A stretch of 8,135 bases of DNA from an uncultured Clostridia bacterium (GTDB lineage Bacteria > Bacillota > Clostridia > UBA1381). Position numbers and translations under genes: made by a program. A model generated the notes under the pieces. It was not told where the DNA came from and did no database searches. It saw only the letters and a list, made by a program, of their open reading frames with translations. How positions within the stretch are numbered: the first letter of the stretch is position 1; every line of letters starts with the position of its first letter. Positions 1 through 5,021 of the stretch are shown here, piece by piece. The DNA is taken from positions 1-8,135 of the forward strand of contig CAJTUY010000062.1 of NCBI GenBank assembly GCA_910579415.1, written 5' to 3'.

Positions 1-195
1 GGTGCGCAGATTTTAAAAGATTTGGGTGCATCAAAGTTACGTATTATGACAAATAATCCCGAAAAAATTTCTGACCTGTCGGAATACGGCATTGAAATTG
101 TAGAACGAATACCAATTCAGATTGAAGCAAAAAAAGAAAATGAGTTTTATTTAAAAACAAAACAAAACAAAATGGGCCACTTATTAAACTATTAA
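1..195 (+). CDS. ribA: GTP cyclohydrolase II, C-terminal end (RibA or the RibA half of RibBA), partial
   Basis: Only the last 64 residues are in the window; the gene continues to the left. The reading frame is open from base 1 and ends in TAA. The visible part matches the end of GTP cyclohydrolase II: a GAQIL..LG segment, then LRIMTNNPEKI, YGIEIVERIPI, and a tail with YLKTKQNKMGHLL. This enzyme opens the imidazole ring of GTP in the first committed step of riboflavin synthesis. In many Firmicutes it is fused behind DHBP synthase as RibBA; the fragment cannot show whether that holds here. The ribH ribosome binding site overlaps the stop codon and ribH starts 13 bases later, so the two genes are almost certainly cotranscribed. 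Any FMN riboswitch for the operon would lie outside the window. Confidence 0.93.
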   Translation, partial: GAQILKDLGASKLRIMTNNPEKISDLSEYGIEIVERIPIQIEAKKENEFYLKTKQNKMGHLLNY

Positions 196-208
196 GGAGG
201 ATATAAAA

Positions 209-670
209 ATGAAAGTAATTGAAGGTATCTATTCAGGCGAAGGTTTAAAAATCGGAATTATAGCGTCAAGATTTAATGAGTTTATTACTTCTAAACTCGT
301 TTCCGGCGCTGAGGATTGTCTGAAACGTCATGGTGTAACTGACGAAAACATGAGTGTAGCTTGGGTTCCGGGAGCATTTGAAATACCTGTTATTGCAAAG
401 CGTATGGCAGCAAGCGGTAAATATGATGCTGTAATATGCGTAGGTGCGGTAATACGCGGTGCCACAAGCCATTATGATTATGTATGCGCGGAGGTTTCAA
501 AAGGAATTGCCGCAGTTTCTCTTGATACGGGAATACCTGTATTGTTCGGTATCTTAACTACCGACACAATAGAACAGGCTATTGAACGCGCAGGAACAAA
601 AGCAGGCAACAAGGGTACTGACTGCGCAATGTCTGCACTTGAAATGGTAAATTTAATTAAAAATATTTAA
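209..670 (+). CDS. ribH: 6,7-dimethyl-8-ribityllumazine synthase (RibH)
   Basis: RibH condenses 5-amino-6-ribitylamino-uracil with 3,4-dihydroxy-2-butanone 4-phosphate to form lumazine, the next-to-last step of riboflavin synthesis. It usually assembles into pentamers or 60-subunit capsids in the cytoplasm. The 153-residue length is typical. Visible family signatures are the SRFNEFIT segment with Phe22 (ring stacking), WVPGAFEIP at 52-60, the GAVIRGATSHYDYV stretch with the catalytic-site His88, and AIERAGTKAGNKG with phosphate-binding Arg127. These positions agree with the Bacillus subtilis enzyme. An AGGAGG at 195-200 lies 8 bases before the ATG, so the start is secure. It is the last gene of the rib operon, with an intrinsic terminator 10 bases after the stop. 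No anomaly was seen. Confidence 0.98.
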   Translation: MKVIEGIYSGEGLKIGIIASRFNEFITSKLVSGAEDCLKRHGVTDENMSVAWVPGAFEIPVIAKRMAASGKYDAVICVGAVIRGATSHYDYVCAEVSKGIAAVSLDTGIPVLFGILTTDTIEQAIERAGTKAGNKGTDCAMSALEMVNLIKNI

Positions 671-680
671 GCAAACATCA

Positions 681-712
681 AAGCCTGCGTATACAGATAC
701 GCAGGCTTTTTT
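681..712 (+). terminator. Intrinsic terminator of the riboflavin operon
   Basis: A perfect 12-bp stem (AAGCCTGCGTAT, 681-692, with 697-708) closes a four-base ACAG loop, and a six-T run covers 707-712. It starts 10 bases after the ribH stop. On the opposite strand the same stem, followed by CTTTGATGTTTG, could also stop transcripts from the convergent tRNA gene, though its T run there is weaker. Confidence 0.95.
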
Positions 713-788
713 GGCGTCGTTAAGAGGATTCGAACCTCCGGCCTACCGCTTAGGAGGCGGTCGCTCTATCCTACTGAGCTATAACGAC
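712..788 (-). tRNA. tRNA-Arg (anticodon CCU), CCA end encoded
   Basis: Read on the minus strand from 788, the sequence folds into a full cloverleaf. The acceptor stem is GTCGTTA/TAACGAC. The D arm is GCTC/GAGC. The anticodon stem ACCGC/GCGGT carries the loop CTCCTAA, giving anticodon CCU, which reads the rare arginine codon AGG. The T arm is GGAGG/CCTCT with loop TTCGAAT. The discriminator base is G (715), followed by a genomically encoded CCA at 714-712. Base 712 is also the last T of the riboflavin operon terminator, so the two convergent units touch. The gene has its own promoter at 804-832. Confidence 0.97.
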
Positions 789-803
789 ATCTCATGTTTA
801 ACT

Positions 804-832
804 ATTCTATCACATAAGATTAAAAATATCAA
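804..832 (-). promoter_or_regulatory. Sigma-A-type promoter of tRNA-Arg
   Basis: On the minus strand, TTGATA (832-827) is separated by exactly 17 bases from TAGAAT (809-804). Transcription would start near 797, about nine bases before the mature tRNA 5' end at 788. The -35 box lies only eight bases past the sortase stop codon. Confidence 0.85.
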
Positions 833-848
833 GTATTTTTTAATACTT
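831..848 (-). terminator. Possible weak terminator at the sortase gene end
   Basis: A 7-bp A/T-rich inverted repeat (AAGTATT, 831-837, with AATACTT, 842-848, four-base loop) spans the sortase stop codon and is followed on the minus strand by GATATTTTTAAT. The stem has a single G-C pair and overlaps the tRNA -35 box, so termination may be inefficient and sortase transcripts may run into the tRNA. It may be chance in such AT-rich DNA. Confidence 0.3.
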
Positions 849-1598
849 AATTCTTTTAGCTGCTACAACAAATCGTTCGTCAGATGTATGATATGCGCAA
901 GTAGACAAGGTGAGCAGTCTGTCACCGTAAGTTGGGGTAATACCTGTTTCATACAACGATAATTCTTTTGCTTTTTTTACATATTCATCAAAATGTTCTT
1001 TGTCCATATCTGTATATTCATAATATTTAAACTCATTCTTAGAACCGACAGTAGTTGTAAAAACCGCAAAAACCATATATCGTCCCTTATCATATACAGT
1101 ATCGTATATAAGCTGTTTATGAGTCTCATAAAACGCTTTATTATCATATTTAGTAAGCGATGCGAACATCGAACCGTTTTTCATGTTATGAGCGTATATT
1201 ATGTCATTAGAGCTGTTTTCACTGCACTGAAAATCTAAAAATGGTATACCGCTGCTTTGATGTTTTTTATTAAAATCCCTGTGTAAATAAAAATTATTGT
1301 CACTATACTGAACAACAGGATAATCAATAGATGTATCGGGAATATTTATCCATCCGGCCATATCATTATTTCGGGTATACAGCTCATAATACGCTTCAAG
1401 CATACCATTTTCAGCTCGTTTTGGTATGTAATTGTCGGTAATATCCTCAGTCGTTTCCTTTTTTACAAGTTCTTTTAACTCAGCAAAAGAATCCTGTGAC
1501 TGCTTTGCATTATAAAAATACCTGAATACAAACACAGCACATAATAAAAATATCAAAACTAAAAGGACTTGTATGATTGTTCTGATTTTCATAATCAT
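840..1598 (-). CDS. srtB: Class B sortase (cysteine transpeptidase)
   Basis: Sortases cut a sorting signal on exported proteins and join the new C-terminus to peptidoglycan or its precursor, acting at the outer face of the membrane. This 252-residue protein has an N-terminal membrane anchor (about residues 5-28) with the catalytic domain outside. The class B pattern is clear: MAGWINIPDTSIDYPVVQ at 80-97, DNNFYLHRDF, then the catalytic triad of His137 in YAHNM, Cys234 in TLSTC and Arg242 in DERFVV. The second ATG (1592) is possible, but the AAAGGG at 1604-1609 lies 5 bases from the first ATG and 11 from the second, so 1598 is preferred. It follows the NPKTG surface protein gene after 15 bases, implying one transcript and an enzyme-substrate pair. 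Whether it also serves other substrates cannot be judged. Confidence 0.93.
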   Translation of the reverse strand: MIMKIRTIIQVLLVLIFLLCAVFVFRYFYNAKQSQDSFAELKELVKKETTEDITDNYIPKRAENGMLEAYYELYTRNNDMAGWINIPDTSIDYPVVQYSDNNFYLHRDFNKKHQSSGIPFLDFQCSENSSNDIIYAHNMKNGSMFASLTKYDNKAFYETHKQLIYDTVYDKGRYMVFAVFTTTVGSKNEFKYYEYTDMDKEHFDEYVKKAKELSLYETGITPTYGDRLLTLSTCAYHTSDERFVVAAKRIKY

Positions 1599-1603
1599 AC
1601 ACG

Positions 1604-1609
1604 CCCTTT
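1604..1609 (-). promoter_or_regulatory. Ribosome binding site of the sortase gene
   Basis: AAAGGG on the minus strand sits inside the 15-base gap between the surface protein stop and the sortase start. Its spacing of 5 bases favours ATG 1598 over ATG 1592. It is weaker than the AGGAGG-type sites elsewhere in the window, which may keep sortase levels below those of its substrate. Confidence 0.6.
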
Positions 1610-1613
1610 CGTA

Positions 1614-2708
1614 CTAATATTGATTTCTCTTTTTGATTTCAATAAATATAACAGCCGCTATTGACATAATTCCTATAATAGATACAATTGCAATCGGAGC
1701 AGTATCTCCTGTTTTGGGATTGGTTTTACCTGATGCACCAGCTTTTGGCGTTGCAGTAGCTTTTGACGTTGACGGCGTTTTGGTAGGTTTTGGGGTGGCG
1801 GTAGCTTTTGATGTATGCGGAGTAAGCGTAATATCAGCCTCTGCCGATAGCTTTTCTCCCTCTGCTAAATTCACAATATATTCTTCAACCCCGTTTATGC
1901 TTTCTCCCTTATTCTTTAGAGCAACTGTTGATTTTACTGTTCCTTCCGATGAATATACACGTACTTTTCCGCTTCCCGACATGACATATCTGCCTGCCGG
2001 AATGTCTTTGCCGCATAAATATTCACCGGCCGAAAATGTTATAACACCATTTTTATTTTCGACCGTACCTGATGACGGTACAATTGTCGGAACTGAGGTC
2101 ATCACAGGTACCGGTGTTGGTGTCACTTCAACGGTCGGTATATACACATCAGACACAACACTCCAGTCAAGCTTATCCGCATCATTTTTTACAGATGCTT
2201 TATCCAGTTCTTTATTTACTGAAATTGTTATATCATAGGTTTTGCTTTCAGTATCTGCAAGCTTATTAAATACACCAAGCGGAATATCTCTGTTTCCTTC
2301 CTTGTAATCTCCGTTATCCTCTGAATATAAAATTTCACCGTTACTATCCGCAATTTTTATATCATAATAAGCAAGAGCATCCCTTTCAGACTGTGTAAGT
2401 GCTTCATCTTTTTTATTCTGCAAAGATAATCTTAGTGTCATACTTACATTTCTTTTTCCTGCACTTTCGCTTTTAACGGTTATTTTCTGAGTGACCTTCC
2501 CTCTTTTATAGAGATTCTGAAGTTCTGTTATCAGCGGTTTTATTGATTTTACCGTTTTACCCTGTTTTTCAGAATTATATGTATACGTAATTGGCTTTGA
2601 AGCAGTATCATCATTTTCTACCGTAACGGTCGATACTGCGGCAAACGCGCTTACCGACACTGAAAAAATCATAGCCGCAGAAAGTATACTTGCAAATATT
2701 TTATTCAT
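1614..2708 (-). CDS. Sortase-anchored cell surface protein with NPKTG sorting signal
   Basis: This is an exported wall protein of 364 residues with no recognised activity. Residues 1-23 are a signal peptide (Lys3, hydrophobic core, likely cleavage after AFA). Residues 24-190 form a beta-rich-looking domain; its DIPLGVF...YDITISVNKEL...LDWSVVSD pattern loosely recalls TasA/camelysin-like spore or matrix proteins, which is only a resemblance. A Thr/Pro linker (196-212) leads to a small domain at about 218-296 with GEYLCGKDIPAGRYVMSGSG, a motif I have seen in other Firmicutes surface proteins. A Lys/Thr/Pro wall-spanning segment with SKATATPK repeats follows. The end is a complete sorting signal: NPKTG at 330-334, a hydrophobic span (about 337-356) and a basic KKRNQY tail. 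An upstream in-frame TTG (2714) is only 2 bases from the ribosome binding site, so ATG 2708 is taken as the start. The sortase follows directly. Confidence 0.9.
   Translation of the reverse strand: MNKIFASILSAAMIFSVSVSAFAAVSTVTVENDDTASKPITYTYNSEKQGKTVKSIKPLITELQNLYKRGKVTQKITVKSESAGKRNVSMTLRLSLQNKKDEALTQSERDALAYYDIKIADSNGEILYSEDNGDYKEGNRDIPLGVFNKLADTESKTYDITISVNKELDKASVKNDADKLDWSVVSDVYIPTVEVTPTPVPVMTSVPTIVPSSGTVENKNGVITFSAGEYLCGKDIPAGRYVMSGSGKVRVYSSEGTVKSTVALKNKGESINGVEEYIVNLAEGEKLSAEADITLTPHTSKATATPKPTKTPSTSKATATPKAGASGKTNPKTGDTAPIAIVSIIGIMSIAAVIFIEIKKRNQY
1743..1814 (-). repeat. 45-base-period imperfect tandem repeat in the wall-spanning segment
   Basis: Two 27-base copies (1743-1769 and 1788-1814) match at 23 positions and are offset by 45 bases, or 15 codons. 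They encode the repeated peptide SKATATPK in the Thr/Pro/Lys-rich stretch before the sorting signal. Most of the differences fall on third codon positions, so the repeat is preserved better as protein than as DNA. Confidence 0.75.
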
Positions 2709-2716
2709 ATCCAATT

Positions 2717-2722
2717 CTCCTT
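2717..2722 (-). promoter_or_regulatory. Ribosome binding site that fixes the surface protein start
   Basis: AAGGAG on the minus strand lies 8 bases before ATG 2708 but only 2 bases before the in-frame TTG at 2714. The ATG is therefore the likely start, two codons inside the longest open frame. Confidence 0.8.
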
Positions 2723-2738
2723 TTTACCATATATATTT

Positions 2739-2767
2739 ATTTTACCACATAATCTTTGCTTTGTCAC
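2739..2767 (-). promoter_or_regulatory. Promoter of the surface protein-sortase operon
   Basis: On the minus strand, GTGACA (2767-2762) is followed after 17 bases by TAAAAT (2744-2739). The predicted start near 2732 gives a leader of about 24 bases to the ATG at 2708. It is divergent from, and does not overlap, the promoter of the HD-domain gene. Confidence 0.7.
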
Positions 2768-2809
2768 TACAATAATATTAAGTTACTGTTACAAATATTT
2801 ATTCCTGAC

Positions 2810-2838
2810 TTGTAGAAAATAATAAAATATGTTACAAT
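2810..2838 (+). promoter_or_regulatory. Promoter of the HD-domain phosphohydrolase gene
   Basis: TTGTAG (2810-2815) and TACAAT (2833-2838) are spaced by exactly 17 bases. Transcription would start near 2845. A small perfect inverted repeat, TAATC-A-GATTA (2844-2854), sits at the predicted start and could be an operator, though repeats this short are common by chance. GGAGG at 2860-2864 lies 7 bases from the ATG. Confidence 0.75.
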
Positions 2839-2871
2839 ATCGTTAATCAGATTAGTTACGGAGGTTTAATA

Positions 2872-3765
2872 ATGGCTTTAAAATACGAAAGATTATCAAA
2901 AAAACTTCAGGAGCAAATTAACAATGAAATATTTAACGGCAACGGTTTTAATGATACCGCAATACGCAGAAATCCCGACAGAGATAATGCAACGCTTTGG
3001 CGCGGGGCTTTTGTTCGTGATGCAGAAAAAATAATGCACAACCCTTATTATAACAGATATGCTGACAAAACACAGGTTTTTTCCTTTTATAAAAACGACG
3101 ATATTTCCCACCGCGCGCTTCATGTTCAGCTTGTATCACGCATTGCCCGCAATATTGGCAGACTTCTTGGACTTGACCTTGATTTAATAGAAGCTATCGC
3201 GCTTGGTCATGATATAGGTCATACCCCTTTCGGTCATGCAGGAGAGCGTTTTTTAAATGAACTTTATTATTCCAATACCGGCAGATATTTTAATCACAAT
3301 GTACACAGTGTACGTGTACTGGACAAAATATTTAATCTTAATATAAGTCTGCAAACACTTGACGGCATTTTATGCCATAACGGAGAATTTGAATGCAAGG
3401 AATATTATCCGTCAAAGCTTTCTGATTTTAAAGAATTCGACAAGAAAGTTGAAGAATGTTACACTGACCAGTCTGCAATAAAATGTCTTATTCCATCTAC
3501 ACTTGAAGGCTGTGTGGTACGAATATCTGATATGATTGCCTACATAGGCAAGGACAGACAGGATGCAATTAAAACAAAACTGATTTCAAGCGAGGACATT
3601 TTCAAAGAAAATGAAATCGGACGTTATAATGCCACAATTATTAACAATCTTATTGTCAATATAGTTGAAAATAGCTACGGCAAAGACTATATCCGGCTTG
3701 ATGATAAACACTACGAAGCTCTGAAAGCAAGCAAACAGGAACACTCAGATACTTCCTATGTTTGA
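2872..3765 (+). CDS. dgt: dGTPase-like HD-domain phosphohydrolase, N-terminal and catalytic part (frame interrupted)
   Basis: Members of this family hydrolyse deoxynucleoside triphosphates to the nucleoside and tripolyphosphate, controlling dNTP pools in the cytoplasm. The exact substrate here is unknown. The 297-residue frame contains the HD metal site: His84 in RALHVQLVSRIAR, His113-Asp114 in ALGHDIGHTPFGHAGE and Asp220 in RISDMIAYIGKDRQDAI. The N-terminal part (RNPDRDNATLWRGAFVRDAEKIMHNPYYNRYADKTQVF in outline) is the usual dGTPase substrate-side region. After ALKASKQE the frame gives HSDTSYV and stops. The family's expected C-terminal region continues in the +1 frame, in the next entry, so this looks like one gene broken by a frameshift around 3740-3757. 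All catalytic residues lie before the break. The gene has its own promoter and a strong GGAGG. Confidence 0.85.
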   Translation: MALKYERLSKKLQEQINNEIFNGNGFNDTAIRRNPDRDNATLWRGAFVRDAEKIMHNPYYNRYADKTQVFSFYKNDDISHRALHVQLVSRIARNIGRLLGLDLDLIEAIALGHDIGHTPFGHAGERFLNELYYSNTGRYFNHNVHSVRVLDKIFNLNISLQTLDGILCHNGEFECKEYYPSKLSDFKEFDKKVEECYTDQSAIKCLIPSTLEGCVVRISDMIAYIGKDRQDAIKTKLISSEDIFKENEIGRYNATIINNLIVNIVENSYGKDYIRLDDKHYEALKASKQEHSDTSYV

Positions 3766-4018
3766 AAGTATTTATACAAAACTTTTAAGCGATTTGCATA
3801 ACAATATTAAATCCTCGCCGATTTTCAGTCACCATATAGATTTTGTTAATAATGCAAATCGTTTTTCCAAATATGAATATACAAAAAACAGTGATTTTGA
3901 TGAAATTGTTGTAGATTATATTGCAAGTATGACAGATGACTATTTTATTGATTTATACGAACATCTCTTTAATAAAAAAGCTCCTGTTCAATATATTTCT
4001 TACTTTGATAATGTTTAA
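3758..4018 (+). CDS. C-terminal part of the dGTPase-like protein in the +1 frame
   Basis: This 86-residue frame overlaps the end of the preceding one by 8 bases (ATGTTTGA holds its ATG and the upstream TGA). The peptide MFESIYTKLLSDL..., HHIDFVN and IVVDYIASMTDDYFIDLYEHLF is, from memory of the family, the normal C-terminus of Clostridia dGTPase-like HD proteins rather than a separate gene. The frame is open upstream of the ATG for some codons and would read NTQILP before MFES, which fits a join just after KQE. There is no good ribosome binding site: AGGA at 3737-3740 lies 17 bases away. Possible readings are a frameshift mutation or small deletion, programmed frameshifting, a sequencing error, or two coupled chains forming one protein. 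Confidence 0.7.
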   Translation: MFESIYTKLLSDLHNNIKSSPIFSHHIDFVNNANRFSKYEYTKNSDFDEIVVDYIASMTDDYFIDLYEHLFNKKAPVQYISYFDNV

Positions 4019-4044
4019 AAATCCGTTTTTTTATAAATTAACTA

Positions 4045-4073
4045 TTGAAATTTTCAATCTTTTGGTGTATAAT
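4045..4073 (+). promoter_or_regulatory. Near-consensus promoter in the intergenic region after the HD gene
   Basis: TTGAAA (4045-4050), a 17-base spacer and a perfect TATAAT (4068-4073) form the closest match to a sigma-A consensus in the window. No gene on the + strand follows: it points at the 3' end of the opposing proC. The -35 box is embedded in a 15-base palindrome, ATTGAAA-T-TTTCAAT (4044-4058), that could bind a regulator. The predicted start is near 4080. Confidence 0.8.
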
Positions 4074-4079
4074 ATTTAT

Positions 4080-4165
4080 AACATTGTTTGAATACAATGT
4101 TACGTTCATATACAACAGAGCCACCGATAGACGTCAATCGGTGGCTTTGTTGTATTTAGTTTTCT
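4080..4165 (+). ncRNA. Candidate small RNA with a 5' stem-loop and a terminator hairpin
   Basis: A transcript from the preceding promoter would start at about 4080, exactly where a 9-bp stem (TAACATTGT, 4079-4087, with ACAATGTTA, 4094-4102; six-base loop) begins. A short single-stranded linker (ACGTTCA) leads to an 18-bp terminator hairpin at 4111-4154 and a T-rich tail. The total is about 80-90 nt. No ribosome binding site or convincing reading frame is present. I recognise no known RNA family. It could also be the 3' untranslated end of the HD gene mRNA, with the internal promoter giving a separate short form. Promoter and terminator are seen in the sequence; the RNA itself is inferred. Confidence 0.5.
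4111..4154. terminator. Bidirectional intrinsic terminator between the HD gene/sRNA and proC
   Basis: An 18-bp stem (4111-4128 with 4137-4154, a single G-T wobble on the + strand) closes an eight-base loop. The GC-rich core AGCCACCGAT/ATCGGTGGCT is flanked by TTTGTTGTATTT on the + strand and CTGTTGTATATG on the minus strand. It can end both the + strand transcripts and proC, whose stop codon begins one base past the stem. Confidence 0.88.
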
Positions 4166-4959
4166 CCCAATTTTTTTGATTTTTCTATACATGCTGTCAT
4201 AGCATCAATTATACTGCTTCTGAAACCGTTTCTTTCAAGCACGGCAACGGCATCAATAGTAGTTCCTGACGGCGAACATACCATATCCTTTAATTTACCG
4301 GGATGTAATCTCGTTTCCAGTACCATTTTGGCGCTTCCCATAACTGCCTGAGCGGCAAAAATATATGCTTTATCTCTTGGCATACCACCTATAACAGCCG
4401 CGTCAGCCATTGCTTCAATCATCATGAACACATACGCAGGAGATGAGCCGCTGACTGCTGTTACGGCGTCCATAAGGTTTTCACTTACTTTTTCTCCCTT
4501 CCCGAAGCTGTTGAATATCTTAAAAACTATTTCAAGCTCATTATTGTTCACATTATCGTTAGACGCAATAGCCGACATTCCCTCACCGACAAGTACCGGT
4601 GTGTTAGGCATGACACGTACAAGTTTAATTTCTTTGCCAAAGGCATTCTCAATTGCTGTTATGGACTGTCCTGCTGCTATTGATACAATTACTACATCCT
4701 TTTGAACATTTTCCTTAATTTCATCTATAACTCCATAAAGAAATTGAGGTTTTACGCATAAAAATAAAATATCAGCTGCTTTTGCAATAATTTTGTTGTC
4801 TGTTGCCGTGACAACTCCATATTTTGAATTTATCCATTCCAGACCTTCTTTATCTATATCAGAAACTATTATCTCTCTTGCATCAGCTACCTTATTATCT
4901 ATTATTCCGCTTATTATAGCTCTGCCCATATTGCCGTTTCCTATAAATCCAATCGTCAT
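4156..4959 (-). CDS. proC: Pyrroline-5-carboxylate reductase (ProC)
   Basis: ProC reduces 1-pyrroline-5-carboxylate to L-proline with NAD(P)H, the last step of proline synthesis, in the cytoplasm. The 267-residue length is normal. The N-terminus is a Rossmann fold with MTIGFIGNGNMGRAI (nucleotide-binding glycines at 7, 9 and 12), followed by LFLCVKPQ and VSIAAGQS. The C-terminal dimerisation and substrate domain carries VRVMPNTPVLVGEGMSA, AVSGSSPAYVFMMIEAMADAAV and the signature LKDMVCSPSGTTIDAVAVLE. CCTCC at 4967-4971 (GGAGG on its strand) sits 7 bases before the ATG. It lies 62 bases downstream of oadA, with a terminator hairpin in between and no clear promoter of its own, so it may depend on readthrough. 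It ends at the shared bidirectional terminator. Confidence 0.97.
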   Translation of the reverse strand: MTIGFIGNGNMGRAIISGIIDNKVADAREIIVSDIDKEGLEWINSKYGVVTATDNKIIAKAADILFLCVKPQFLYGVIDEIKENVQKDVVIVSIAAGQSITAIENAFGKEIKLVRVMPNTPVLVGEGMSAIASNDNVNNNELEIVFKIFNSFGKGEKVSENLMDAVTAVSGSSPAYVFMMIEAMADAAVIGGMPRDKAYIFAAQAVMGSAKMVLETRLHPGKLKDMVCSPSGTTIDAVAVLERNGFRSSIIDAMTACIEKSKKLGEN

Positions 4960-4977
4960 TATACTACCTCCATTTTT

Positions 4978-5014
4978 AATAAAACAGGGCTTGCCGTAAC
5001 GGCAACCCCTGTTT
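4978..5014 (-). terminator. Intrinsic terminator after oadA, upstream of proC
   Basis: On the minus strand a 15-bp stem (5014-5000 with 4996-4982, one G-G mismatch, loop TTA) is followed by TTTTATT. It begins seven bases after the oadA stop and ends a few bases before the proC ribosome binding site. It should end most transcripts of the decarboxylase operon. Confidence 0.85.
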
Positions 5015-5021
5015 ACATCAA

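Noticed and set aside
712..788. The tRNA-Arg gene as an integration site for a mobile element carrying the sortase cassette
   Set aside because: No integrase, no duplicated tRNA 3' end and no change in base composition were seen nearby. The neighbours are ordinary genes.
711..962. An 83-codon + strand frame starting in the tRNA
   Set aside because: It reads the complement of a tRNA and of the sortase C-terminus. This is a common false gene call over tRNAs.
1633..2238. A 201-codon + strand open frame opposite the surface protein gene
   Set aside because: It is a low-complexity shadow of the real gene on the other strand, which has a signal peptide, sorting signal, ribosome binding site and promoter. 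The shadow has no ribosome binding site or recognisable domain.
3758..3765. Programmed +1 frameshift of the prfB type at GTT TGA
   Set aside because: There is no Shine-Dalgarno a few bases upstream, and the second frame already looks homologous before this point (the ILP-MFES join). It is kept only as a minor alternative under the frameshift finding.
4017..4032. A terminator directly after the dGTPase-like stop (AAAAA-TCCG-TTTTTTT)
   Set aside because: The stem is only five A-T pairs, too weak to terminate. The 4111-4154 hairpin is the credible terminator.
4098..4160. A 20-codon frame (MLRSYTTEPPIDVNRWLCCI) inside the candidate small RNA
   Set aside because: It has no ribosome binding site and runs through both arms of the terminator hairpin, so it is almost certainly not translated.
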